Source: Pyrenula massariospora | Taxonomy: Eukaryota; Ascomycota; Eurotiomycetes; Pyrenulales; Pyrenulaceae | Direction of reading: 5' to 3' | Length of the DNA stretch: 64,000 nt | Assembly: GCA_021030905.1 (NCBI GenBank) | Contig: JAGFMI010000006.1 | Location: forward strand, 1,550,001-1,614,000 | Shown: in pieces, positions 1-11,171 of the stretch | Position numbering within the stretch: the first letter of the stretch is position 1 | Layout of the letters: the number at the start of each line of letters is the position of its first letter | The notes under the pieces: model-generated | The model's input: only the letters and a program-made list of their open reading frames with translations | Databases searched by the model: none | Told to the model about the DNA's origin: nothing | Position numbers and translations under genes: made by a program

Positions 1-2700
1 ATTGTATCAGTGGGCTCACAAGCCCAGATCAGAGATACAGACAAAGACAGCTTCAATAAACAACGCAACGTCTGTTCGCTGCCTGCTACCCTAACTGGGT
101 TGGGCCGCCGCCGTCCTAGCTCTGCAGGCTGCCGACACGACAGTTGGCTCTGCATGAGATCGAAATACCTCCTCAACCATCAAACCTTAATTCTCCTATC
201 AAGTCTGGCAACTGTTATCATGAAATTATTTTGCCTCGAAGTCGATTTGGCTCTTGGTAAAGACTGCGATCATCAGCCTGACTGCCTAGAGCCACGGTCA
301 TCCAGCAAATTCCCCAAAATACCGAAAATTGACCAGTTTCTAGAAGAAGCAGGACGATCGTCTTATGAAAGCAGTGCGACAAGATCGAAAGAAAAAGAGT
401 CAACAGATATGCTCACCTCTGCGTATTTATTTCTTGGAGACTTCATCGTTCCCTTCACTCCTGAAAGAACCGACCGCCTGAAATGGCCCAGTGCATGTAC
501 ACTCGCTGTCCTAAACCCTACCAACTTGCCTAGGGTGCGGCATGGGTGATAGGTAGATTTCATCGCTGTTTCAGCACGAAATAACAACGAGCGTCTGGAA
601 TGGTGGCGTCAAGGAGGGATGTCAGCGTAGAAGGATCCCGTCCTGCCTGCCAAAGGAAAAAGAAAACGGCTTCTTCATCGTCGGCGGCCCAGATATCGAT
701 GTCTACCCTCTCGCCGACTGTACGAAGCCCGTCTACAACAGCTGCGAGCCCGTTTCCAAGTTTCCTCTTCGGAGACGCGCCCATCCTAAGCCAACGGCGT
801 GACCTCCCTTCTCGCTACCATTTTACTTGAGGAGGTTTCGCATGGATACACAATCAATCGCTAGGGCCCATGGGTAAGCGATGATCTTAGGTGGATGTCC
901 TAGCTCTGCTCTGCTGATGCACGCGCTGAAATCGCCATTTTGAGGAGATTTGTGGCTCAAAAGCCATCTCTTACAACGCTAATGGGCAAACATATTGCCG
1001 CCGAGGGAAAGGGGACCACCAAGTCAGGTCATAGCTCAGAGCTAAGCGAGCTAGACTTCGGAAACGAGGAGGACTAAGACACTGCCATGGAGGGTACTGA
1101 ATCTATCCCGCCTGAGTTGGATCCAAAAAATGACACCTGCCCACTAAGCTCACTTCGAGGCTGGGCGTCAGAAGTCGTGGTGCTTTCGAGGGTTTTTTGG
1201 CAAACGAACTTCTTGTTACGGAGATCCCATCACGCTCGAGTTCCAGGATCTGTTTGCGAGCCGCCCAAAAAACAGAGCTATGGGTTCTTCAACAGTCGGC
1301 CGCGAGACCCTTGAATTTTGGGATTCTTCAACAGTCAGCCGCAAGATCCTTGAATTTTGGGATTCTTCAACAGCCGGGTGCGACTCTCCTAAATCTCAAA
1401 CGAGATCTTTGAGCTGACGCTGGGCTGAAGCACTCAAAATATGCCGTTGGTGCACTGGTTGCACCTGCTGGCTTCTATGTTGTCAAGCAGGAGATTGACT
1501 TGCCACCTGCATTGTTCATTGCATCCTGCACACGAGCTAGACGCCGATACTGAGCCATCGGTATCCTGAGAACAGACTAGTGGTAAAGACAACGTCATGC
1601 TTCGTCCCGAACGCCAAAGCCAAGGCACTGAATGACCTAGATGTACCACATTGAGAATTGGATGCCGCCACCTGGTTTGACACAAAAACGCAAAAGGTCT
1701 CCTCGATTGGGCCGAAACGCCGCCCTAGTTTTGCCTCGCTTTGAAGTCCGCCTTATAGGCGTCATCGTAACGAAGCGTTTTCATCTTTCGAAGAGTCGTA
1801 GGAAATTAGCGTGGATTGTGTTAAGTCTTTTATAGTCCTCATATGGGACCAATCTACCACCTTCTCAGTGGTACTGCCAATCCTCAGCGGGAGCTTCACT
1901 TTGTCCTAAACTTCGTGTCAAAGAGCTTGGTCATTGGAGGGAACAATATCTCGGATTTCCCTCAACACTCCCTCCACGGCGACTCTTGCACAGCACATCG
2001 CGGCGATGTCTCGCCAGACCATCATGATGTCGTAGGAGTCGTTAGTGGAACTTTTAGTCTGGGTTTTGAAAGTAATGTGCCCCGTTTCTGAACGAATGCC
2101 CCTTCTAACGAGCTTTTAGGAAGCCGAATACACCGGCACCTTTACCCAACCTCCCTAAATATTCAGCATCGTCGACGATGGTGGCTATCCCAAACTCTTC
2201 AATTCTCCTGATCATGTCGCGTCGGATACCCCATATCAGCGATTACCTGCTGCAACAAGCTTTGAGAATATACTGAGAATCAGTGACCCGTCTTCGTCAC
2301 CTCCAACTGTGCAGCAGCCATATATCATCTGCGTTCAACGCTTCTGCAACGAGTAATAGCATGCACAATCGCTTTTCCAATTGATGGGGTCGATCTTCAG
2401 GGTTAATACTCTATCAAACAAGCATTCCGCTCGAGCTTGGCTTTAGTAAGAATGAGTCTTACTACCTCGCTTATACTCATTTTCGGCCCTCTGCGGCACG
2501 ATACCTGGCGGCTATGAACAGAAGAAGAGCAGTGGATCACATGGTACACAATCCACAAAGAGAAAGCCATATCGATCAGGGCTATTGAGCCCTAGAATGT
2601 TGTTGATTCGGACACTTTGGGATGAAGCCAAGTCTGGGAGGTTTCTTGCATCGCTGTTCGAAGTCAGCTTCTCCCGCGCCACTGGCGAACTTCGTATCTG
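1..2700. other. Gene-poor stretch with no supportable gene
   Basis: Open frames here are short, mostly start at non-ATG codons, and show no family motif on either strand. The longest plus frame (10-549) begins with GTG and has no recognisable domain. The only clear structure is the 39-bp tandem repeat at 1282-1394. I read the stretch as decayed intergenic DNA. Confidence 0.5.
1282..1394. repeat. 39-bp tandem repeat, about 2.9 copies
   Basis: Three consecutive units start at 1282, 1320 and 1359. Each begins GGG(A)TTCTTCAACAG. The first two continue with GCCGC, AGA and CCTTGAATTTT; the third diverges at its end. The first unit lacks one base, so the array does not hold one reading frame. Confidence 0.85.
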
Positions 2701-2705
2701 ATGAC

Positions 2706-4440
2706 CCCGATCGGGCAGGTGTGCCCAGCGAAGGGTTTCTGCGGAGATGGAGTAGTTAAGCCCCCTTTGGGGCCTGATCTCATGGCCTCAGCAGGCCATT
2801 CAAAGCAGAGGACAGAGAAGAATTCTGGCCTGTTTTGTGGATGGTTTGTGTGGAGCGAAGCACTCCTCCGCGAAGGGTCGGAGATTTTTCGCACTTAGAA
2901 AAATTCCAAAGGGCTAAAAACGACTACAACGATCCACAAGATTAATGTCTTGTATTGGAAGCCAAAAATCTGTAGGAAGAATACCTCCAGACAATGGTCA
3001 TCAGCTATGGCATCATCATCCGATCCAGGGCCTTCTTCGAACGTGGCGGCTTTTGTCAACCCCACGAGAGGTCCTGAAGCAACATTCCTAAGCCTGCCAC
3101 GGAGAGACAGTATTCGTATCTGTCAGTAGGAGATTATGGCTAGGAGCTTTTGGCTACCTCGCCAATGATCTAACCTCATTTTACGACCTCGTACCTTCCA
3201 AGAGTCTACCTGGAAGCAGCGGACAACGGAGCCTGGGACTGGCGAACCGACCACGCAGTCGCTGATAACTTCCTCTACCGCTTCATTCACTGCCTTCAGC
3301 TTCACAGTCTTTTCAGAGTGCCAACAAAATCGGACGCATGGCTCAGAAAGCGATCCACTCGACGTGGAAAGACTAAGCTCGGCACTGACAGGAATGATCT
3401 TGGAAACTCAAGACCATAAAACGAATACTTTCCGTGATCGCGACGATGACAAAACAGACTATCGCGACGATGCGAATTGCTGACCATCTTCATCCATCAT
3501 TGCAACGCATGGCACAAAGTCGCCAAAAGAGTACCGGATCAAGTTCAAGATACGATGCCGGAGGTTCTTGTACACCCTTGTGGAGAAGATGCGGACAAGG
3601 CGGGTACACTGAAATAGATCTTACTACTCAGTATGTCCTTACCCGCCACGAAGTTATCGGGCAGCTGTGCCCAACCGAAGTGACTTCCGTAGAGGTGGAG
3701 CGGTTAAGCTCCGCGATGCCGCAACAGGTCAACTCACCTGGAACGGCTCTCTCGGTGTCCGTGAATTCATTCAGTCTTAAAATGATTTTGTGGCAGTACA
3801 AGGACCCTGCCAAATAGCCTTTCTCAGACCAACAGAGGACCGGTCATCGTATGTCATGTCCTCGGTAGACCACTATGCTGTTGCTCGCCGCATCAAAGAA
3901 GACGTCACCATACGATCAGAGATACTCATCGGTGGCACACTGAAGGAATATCAGCTCAAAGGTCTTCAATGGATGATCTCGCGATACGAAAGCGATTTAA
4001 TGAAATTCTGACACAGTCCTGAGAGTCTTGTAAAGACGAGCATCCGTTCGTCTCATTTCACGTCACTCCCGACGAATGGGGCCGAGCTTGAGTATTCTGT
4101 GATTGCCTCATTCAATCTTAAAGAAGGCCAGGGCAAGTTGCGCCCTGACAGGAGTAGCTTCCGCGGAGCTGGAGCAGTAGGCTATTGACGTTGGCAGATC
4201 CAAGAATGACGAGCTGTCAATACGCGACGACCAGATCCAAGGGTACCAACTTCGCACGTGGTCCGCAAGGGCGGGAGACCTTCAGATCCTGCCTTGTCTT
4301 TCGCTGTTTTTGAGAGTGGTCCTGGTTTAATTGATCTGGAACGTTTCTCTTCGTGTCCTCTGAATGATGGAAGCTATCGGGCAGATTGTGCCCCATAGAA
4401 AATGCTTCTACGGAGCTGGAGCAGCAGACCGTTGACCTTG
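2706..4440 (+). repeat. Four degenerate copies of a ~65-70 bp dispersed unit
   Basis: Copies lie near 2706, 3654, 4122 and 4375. Each has a GGGCAG-x-TGTGCCC-like core followed by a GAAG/CTTC block and then GGAG-x-TGGAGCAG. In the plus frame the better copies read GQLCP or GRLCP followed by a Ser/Glu-rich segment ending in ELEQ. The copies at 4122 and 4375 stay alignable for about 60 bp further downstream. Internal stops and frameshifts show that the copies are not translated as they stand. Confidence 0.55.
3841..4011 (+). pseudogene. Fragment of a SNF2/STH1-type chromatin remodelling ATPase
   Basis: About 55 codons read SSVDHYAVARRIKEDV, then GGTLKEYQLKGLQWMIS. This is the stretch that directly precedes the ATP-binding motif in Snf2/Sth1 proteins, where the usual reading is a YYSVAHRI-like segment followed by LVGGTLKEYQxKGLQWM. 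The frame then ends at a stop where the family would continue into the Walker A motif (ADEMGLGKT). No helicase motifs follow in any frame. I see a diverged, truncated duplicate. The family match is strong over this short stretch; how it arose is unknown. Confidence 0.6.
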
Positions 4441-4980
4441 TTCGATATAAGAACGGCAAGATGTCAATGCGCGCCTACCAACCCAAGAAGGCCGGCCCAG
4501 CCGTTGAACACAATGTATCCAGAATTCGACTATGAAAATGTCCTGGCCACCAGCCAGGTTCACCTCCTAAGTCATCTTCTGTCGTCAGGTACCAAACTTC
4601 CTCGGCCCTGTGCTAAGCAGATGACACAATTTGGTGAGGCTCACGAAGACAACTACCCTTTCATATCATATCACGCTGCTGCTGGCTTCTGCTCGGCTTG
4701 GTGCGAGATCTCGCCTTGTCTAATCCTTAGTCTGCTATAACGGCCATTATTGCTTGGATGTCAATCTCTACAAGCAAGCGGAGGCTCCCAAAGATGGAGA
4801 GCCTAGAAGACCGGCTCACGCAAGATCAAATCGATTTGAATCATCCAATGCCAGAAGATCCACGACAAAACAGCCTCGCGACCACGGGTCTCTATCACCC
4901 GATTTCTCGTCGCTAAGCGGAAATCTTCAAAAGCAACAAGTGTGGATGAAGAATAGAAATCTCGGACCGGCAGGGATAAG

Positions 4981-5321
4981 CAGGGCAGAATGTGCCCCAA
5001 AGCTATGCGTCACATGGGCATCCTTACGGATACAATGCAAATTACCCATATCATATCCAGTATTCGTACATGAATCAGATGACGCGGTAGCACCAACATC
5101 AATATGGCGCTACGCGTCCCGTGTTCGACGATGCCCGTCGGTACGACGATGCCTACATGGGAAATCATAGCCATTACGGCTTTGGCAGCCAGCATAAGGG
5201 CTCCCACAGCGTCGAGTTGGGCATGCACAGCCACACAGAGCAGCCGTGCTCTTATGTTAGTCGCGCGCCGGACAATGTCGTTGGTTTGAATCACTTTCAT
5301 GGATGGCCGAATCGACCCTGA
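4981..5321 (+). pseudogene. Decayed His/Tyr-rich coding remnant
   Basis: One plus frame reads a Tyr/Gly/His/Asn-rich segment, is broken by a TAG near 5088, and continues in the same frame for about 75 codons (HQHQYGATRP, DDARRYDD, GNHSHYGFGSQHKGSHS) to a stop at 5321. The biased composition on both sides of one stop suggests a low-complexity protein region that has been inactivated. No family is recognised. Confidence 0.3.
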
Positions 5322-8300
5322 GGACTTCATATCCACACAGGGAATGGTCCCATGAATAGAAAAGAAGGATGGCTTGAGGTCATGCAAAGACACACGGTGG
5401 ATGTGCGCCATCCTCGATTCATCCAATCTCAGAAAGTCGCGCGTTGGCCAGGAGCAACAAGTTGAACTATAATTACGTGAATTCTGATCTAGTGGAACTG
5501 CTGGAGCAGCCTTCACACACCGAAAATCGACCGAAATCCGTCCGGGAATAGCTTGAGAATGTTCGTCCAGGGAGTATGTCGAATGGGACCGGTCGCGACC
5601 GTGGAGACCTCCATTTGCGGACAAAGCTTAACCTTCCTTGGCGTGGTCGTCTTCCTTCAAAGTGACTAGAATCCTGTCACTCGTTCGTTTGGACTACAGC
5701 CTTTGACTGGTACTCTCCGGGCAGTATTTTGCAGGCCGAATCACAGTCCTTCTTGTCATCTTCATCAACCCTGCTTCATAGGACCGAAGAGTCAGCAACG
5801 GGTCGGAAACATTATTTAGCCGGAATGAAAGCATCGATACCGCCTCGGCTGTGCTGGCTCACATAGCTCTAGCTTATTCATCGATTAACCCAAATATCCA
5901 GCTGAGTTCTGCGAGGCTTTAATTATCTCCAATGGTCTAGAGAGAAAGCGCACTGAATGGGGACAGGATATCGCCAGGCTAGCCTTATCGTGTAGTCATG
6001 ATTTAGTCGCTGACTCCAACGTAACGTGCCCATATCAGGATCATTCGAACATCCGACAAGAGGTTCCTCAGTTGTAGCAGCCTCGGTTGGCAACGCCTTG
6101 GAAGTCCATGCTTACTGGCTGGTATTTGTCATCCACCAACGACAGGAAAGCTGCAGGGTGGTGCTATGCGGAGAAGAAATCGTCTACTTGCAGCTAGAGG
6201 TACATCAACAAGCAGACGACTTTTTGATGATTGACGGTGACGATTGTCTAGTTTCAGAACTAAGCTGCACATATTGGTATTAAATAGTTCCAATAAAACC
6301 GGTTGAGAAATCTGTGAGGCCAGATAAGTCAGGTTCCTTAAGGCTAGGCAAGGCACATCGAACGGCCTTCGGCTCCACTTGTCATTCAAGCTCAAATTTT
6401 GAGGCGATAACTTAAAAATTTCTCTGATGAATATATCGCAATCTGCAATCCGAGAAGGGAACAGCCAAGTGAGAACCGGATGGGCTATGCTATTGGATGA
6501 GCTGTTCTCTCATACTTATCTAGATTGCGTCAACAAAGATCGAACATTCCGACTTTGAATAGTTCTTGGTCTTGGAAATGAAATCAGACAACGAGGAATC
6601 CGTAGGGTACGAGGCAGTCTGCGATAGAAAAGCCTGTTCGGCGAAAAGTTAGATGGTCTGATGGGGCTAATGAGCCCCCGTTTAACCAGTCACAGAATTC
6701 TGTCAGGATCGTTGGCATGACCCACGGAGTTGCTAGATCTTGTGTGCATGGTGCAACTGGGCATTTTCGTTCCCAAGACCAGTTCAGATTGCTACTGAGC
6801 AGTCAGCTGGATGCGCATGCATCGCAAGAGACCCATGTTCACAAAGCAGGTCGATATCGAGCATGAGGTGGACCTACACCGTCACACTCACGGCACTCCT
6901 CAAACTTGGTCACTACGCTGCCAGCCGGTTACACGTTCATGCCGTCGCAACAACGTGTGACAGGTCGCGGCAGGCAGAGCCATCCCGCCAGACGCTGATT
7001 TTGAATTCTGATTCCGGTGGAGGATCGTCCTAGGCGCTGGGCAAAGTTTTCGCCCAACCTCGAATGATTCTATCAACCCATAGTTCTGGGCCGACGATGT
7101 TTTCTCGAGACCTGTGATTGAACAGTACGGACATTCAGACTTGCTCTCCACTGCTCTGTTTGTCTCTCGGGGAGCACTTGATAGCTTCAAATTGCCTCGA
7201 CGTAGGCAGCATAGAGGTGTCTCCGCAGTCGGAAGTGTCACTCCCTGACCCTCTTTCGAACGGCAACTCTCCTCCCCCGCCTGAAATCGTTATGAATAAC
7301 AAGAATCTCCTATCCGACAGTGAAAGCAGGCTCTCCGATCTGGCTGAGCCTGAAAACCTCCTCTCTAATTTGTCGTCGGCACGAGCCGACGTAGAGATAT
7401 ACGGAAAGTAGTCCAAATGGTCTTCAGAGCTTACGAAGCAGTTGGATATTGCATGCGTGGTGGATCCGACACTTCCCAAACTTGACCAGTACTCATATGT
7501 GTAACAAACCGTGGCAGGCAGAGCGACCCTGCCACGCGCTGGATTCGTATTCCGGTGGAGGGCTATGCTGAAGGACTTCGGAGCTTCCTATCCTTGCGCG
7601 TTCATGGACATGATGATATCTGCAATCTTGTCTCGCAGTTGAAGGAATTCTTACTTCCAAGATGGAAGCGCTACCACGACCGCTTCAATGACTATACAAA
7701 TTCTGGAAATGCCGTCAAAAGGCTCTACCAGGCGACGATGACAAAAGGCATCAAATTCATGTTGGGTGAAAATGGTGCAGTAGTAGCGTTTTGAGGTCCA
7801 AGATGAGCCGCTATTACTTGACTAAGCTGGTGATCATCGTTGCTGGTGTAGGATCTGCGAGGCTCGTGCCAAATTTCATCTGGAATTCGTTGACACATTC
7901 TTAAGCCTGCCGCAGAAAGCAGATTCAAGGCTGAAGGATACGGTACGTCGGAAAATGCAGACACCGGCAAGAAATTCCCCAGTAGCTCGTCCGCTGCTTG
8001 AGCGTCTCCGGAGAAGCTACCACTGTCCGTTCGCCTCAGACTCCAATTGTCACAGCGACATGCGCCTTGGTAATAGATCAGAAGATGACATCATTAGAAG
8101 ATCGCCTGGAGGGCTTTAGCTCCACCACCTGACGTTCATGTCACCTTGTCGATGATGTGTTCTGGTTCTTGATGAGCCCCTGGATATTGCTGTGCTACTT
8201 GCGGTAATTTGAAGGGGAACGGCTGTGTCTGCGAGAGGGAGCGCTTTGGTGTTGACGTTTGGAGGATAAATGAGTTGTAATAAGAACCGTTGCCGCCAGC

Positions 8301-8350
8301 TCTAAAGGATCTTGCTGAACATGATGTGCTCGCCGTTCATGTTGCAATGA
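5322..8350. other. Gene-poor stretch
   Basis: Short frames only. The frame at 7118-7411 (plus) contains a Ser/Asp/Glu-rich run (LLSDSESRLSDLAEPE) and the one at 7555-7794 (plus) looks moderately protein-like (RWKRYHDRFNDYTNS). Neither has an assignable family or a convincing gene structure. Both may be remnants. Confidence 0.4.
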
Positions 8351-8479
8351 TTGCCATGTATCACTTTGGTCCCCAAAAAGACCGTGAAAGAGCGACTTTC
8401 CTCGAAATTTGAAGAGATTAGTTCGCAGACACCTCTCACCATTCATCTGCAACGCAAGAGCAACCTCCGACTGGCCGTG

Positions 8480-8803
8480 CATCGGCCTTGCAAAGGAAGC
8501 GTGTATAAAGGGCAACTGTGCCCAGGCGGCCACAATGGTCTACCACCCGATGCCAACACATGTCCAAACATCCATGAAGTGGGTTTTGGCTGCCGATACG
8601 TGGCTGCACATTGGTCGTGCAAAGACACCGTCCATAAGGGGCAGCTGTGCCCCAGCGGCCATGACGGCCCACCGCCCGACACCAAAACCTGTCCATACAT
8701 CCACGAAGTGGACTTTAGCTGTCGTTACATAGCTGCGCATCGGCCGTGCAAGGAAGTCGTTCACAAGGGTCACCTGTGCCCCGGTGGCCATGACTTCCCG
8801 CCC
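8480..8803 (+). repeat. 129-bp tandem repeat encoding Cys/His-rich 43-residue units
   Basis: Units span 8480-8608, 8609-8737 and a partial third from 8738 to about 8803. In the plus frame each 43-residue unit carries H-x-x-C-K, GQLCPxGHxGxPPD, TCPxIHEV and CRYxAA: four cysteines and several histidines at fixed spacing. The divergence among units is consistent with selection on the amino-acid pattern, but this was not computed. The enclosing frame (8351-8938) has no ATG before the repeats, and other frames on both strands are also open through the array, so a functional gene is not established. Pairs such as C-x3-H recall zinc-binding modules; I do not recognise the family. Confidence 0.7.
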
Positions 8804-8863
8804 GTCCGTGAGCAGAGCCACGAGCGTTACGCGCAGCACCTTAACGATGCGAGGGCAGGGGGC

Positions 8864-8939
8864 GGCGTCGGACTGGTCGAACACAAGAAGGTGTGGGTAA
8901 AGGCGTCGAGCTGGTCGAACACAAGAAGGTGTGGGTAAA
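8864..8939. repeat. 38-bp direct duplication
   Basis: Two adjacent copies (8864-8901 and 8902-8939) share TGGTCGAACACAAGAAGGTG and flanking bases, with only a small difference near the start (GTCGGAC versus GTCGAGC). Since 38 is not a multiple of three, the second copy changes frame relative to the first and ends the upstream Cys-rich frame. Confidence 0.9.
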
Positions 8940-10442
8940 GACGGCCGACCCGCGTCGATGATGGACGAGTTACCAGATCCGCTCAGAAGGAAAGGAAAGA
9001 GTGAAGTGCAGCAGAGAATATGGAGCGAACAAAGTATTGATATCCACAAGCATAAGAACTCGTGTTCCCTGCGCTGGCATCTTGATCTTCATTGGAGCGG
9101 GTTATGACTCTTGTTAACCACCAGCTGAAGCCAAACCCAGAACATCCCCGGATCAATCAAGAAAACCCAACGACGGCTGACGACATGCAAAATTGCATTG
9201 AGCGGTTGGGGAGGTTGGGGTGGTCATTGATCACAAATAGGTAGCAAATACCAACGATGAACTGGCTCCGGAAAATCTCCCAACAGCGGAGGCGACAACG
9301 AAAGAGCGCATTGATTAATGAGAGCGATAGAGACCTGATAGTGCGATCATTAGGCGTGACGAAAGTGTTTGGTAATTGCGATGCCTCGATCTAGGGTAGA
9401 GCACATGAAAAGAGATCTCCGAGTGCGCAATACGGTCCTCGTTTCTTGCTACATCGACGACATCTTCGATGTAGAGGCGTGAGCAGAATATGCAATCTTC
9501 GGCCTATATGATGGCCCTGCGATGGCACCATTAATGCAGGATATACTCTCGCGGTCAAGCCTGAGTACAGTTGTTATGAAATGGCCGTATATATTCCTGA
9601 TTCTCTAAACGAGCAATATCGAGCTCGTCTGACCTAGCCGTAAGCGGTCGCAAGAGGTCGCGTTGAACCTGTTCGCCAGTGCGAAAGGCTCGGATTGTTA
9701 GACATAGAAGAGGCGTTTCAAAATGAGAGATTCAAGAATCATCATCTCATTCTGGCCATCTTCAAGCTACCAGTATAGATGATTGTCGCATTCTCACATA
9801 TCCTAATGTCCATGAGTTGCATGCTGTGGGACATCGACACCGGATCGAAAGTGACGGAATTTGCCAACACTTTGGGCGACGCGCGCCCTTCAAGGAGAGG
9901 TGGCACGAAGACGTGCAATTCTAGCCTTCAAAATTGCCAGGCAAATTTCTTTGCATGAGGTCTGAGATTGTGACGGCTGAGTACTTTGAAGTCATTGACG
10001 GGGCTTAAGGGTCTTTCTCGAGGCGCTATCGAGATATCCTGCAGTTAACCACAGCAGACCGACGTGGCCCTATGAACGGTAGCTGGGACCCATCAGCTCC
10101 TCATTGCATACCAGAAATTCAGGGACGAATGAGCAGACCCCAACACTTTGACCCAAATGTGGGTGGCAATCCCGCCGCTAGACGGGGACTGTCGGTTTAA
10201 ATTTGGTAGATGATGCAGAGGATAGGCGTGTCGGTAGATGAAGAAGGATCTAAGAACCAAGCTTTGATGACAGATAGTCTCCAAATCTTTCCAAGCTTTC
10301 AGAGGTCAATTGATCAAGAGCTTCTTCGTCAAAGACAACCCCGTACGAGAAACCGGTTCATGGTGCGTCGAAGCCGTCAGAATTAGCCTCAGTTTTAGTC
10401 GCTGTTGTGGCGCAGAACAGGGAAGAGAGTGCGTCGAAGAAG
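8940..10442. other. Gene-poor stretch
   Basis: No frame of useful length with an ATG and a recognisable motif. A short frame near 9140-9235 (plus) looks protein-like (NPEHPRINQENPTTADD) but stops quickly. I see nothing I can call. Confidence 0.4.
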
Positions 10443-10722
10443 CGGTCTTCGCCTCTTTCTATTGGTGATGGCTCGAGAAGTGTCGAGACTGGTTGTAGGA
10501 ATGTGGGCTTTCCGAAATGAGGAAACTGGAGGGAGTTCAGTAGGTGGTAGACCGGGTGGTTTTGAGGTGTGAAGTGTTGAGGTGGAGAATTCGAGGAGCG
10601 AGTAGGAAAGCGGGTGGATTCAAGTGAGCATATAATCCTGTTTCAACAAGAGATGGTCTTCGCCTCTTTCTAAGAGCGTCGTCTTCGCCTGTTTTCGCGA
10701 GGGATGGTCTTCGCCGCTTTGC
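10443..10722. repeat. Scattered GTCTTCGCC minisatellite-like units
   Basis: The block GGTCTTCGCCTCTTTC occurs near 10443 and 10654 and again in variant form near 10681 and 10706. Spacing is irregular (about 25-27 bp among the last three). On the minus strand it encodes KRRRPSLAKTG and KRRRPSLVETG, a twice-repeated basic motif in a short frame. Confidence 0.55.
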
Positions 10723-10794
10723 GCGTCTGGAGGGGGTAACTAGGAGGGGGCTAACTAGAGCCCTGCTGTGTGCAATGTCAGCCACAACCTTCAC

Positions 10795-11171
10795 CTTCGG
10801 TGCCACTGCCACAAGCGAAGAAACAGAAAATGGCACACAGACTAATTCAAAGGCGTTTTTCGACCCCGGTCTTTACCTATTCAAAGCTCGAACAGGCGAC
10901 CAAGAGGGGGCCAGGACCTCGATGGAGGCAACATTAGCCAGGACCTCCACCCTGGGTGCCACTGCCAGAAGCGAAGAAACAGAGAGAGATGGCACACAGA
11001 CTGGTTCAAAGGCTTTCTTTTAACTCCGGTCTTCAACCGTTTGAAACTCTAACGGGTAACCAGGAAAGGACCAGGGCCTCGTTGGGTGCAACACGAGCGA
11101 GGACCTCGTTGGATGCAACATCAGCGAGGATTCCCGTTGGGTGCAACATTAGCCAGGACTTCGTTGGTGAG
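10795..11171. repeat. 156-bp tandem duplication with embedded 27-bp minisatellite
   Basis: TGCCACTGCC followed by AAGCGAAGAAACAG recurs at 10801 and 10957, and the following bases (GGCACACAGACT, TTCAAAGGC, TTT, CCGGTCTT) recur in order, giving a period of about 156 bp. Inside and after the second copy, units of 27-28 bp start at 11071, 11098, 11125 and 11153 (consensus CGAGGACCTCGTTGGGTGCA then ACAT-AG). Both scales are diverged. Confidence 0.75.

Noticed and set aside
10-549. 179-codon frame at the left edge
   Set aside because: Starts with GTG, no domain, composition like noncoding DNA.
8443-9049. Several minus frames over the 129-bp array
   Set aside because: 129 is divisible by three, so shadow frames also repeat; the plus frame has the more regular Cys/His pattern, though a gene on either strand is unproven.
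1282-11171. Tandem repeats as a possible CRISPR array
   Set aside because: Repeats are adjacent or variable without unique spacers, and the sequence is fungal nuclear DNA.
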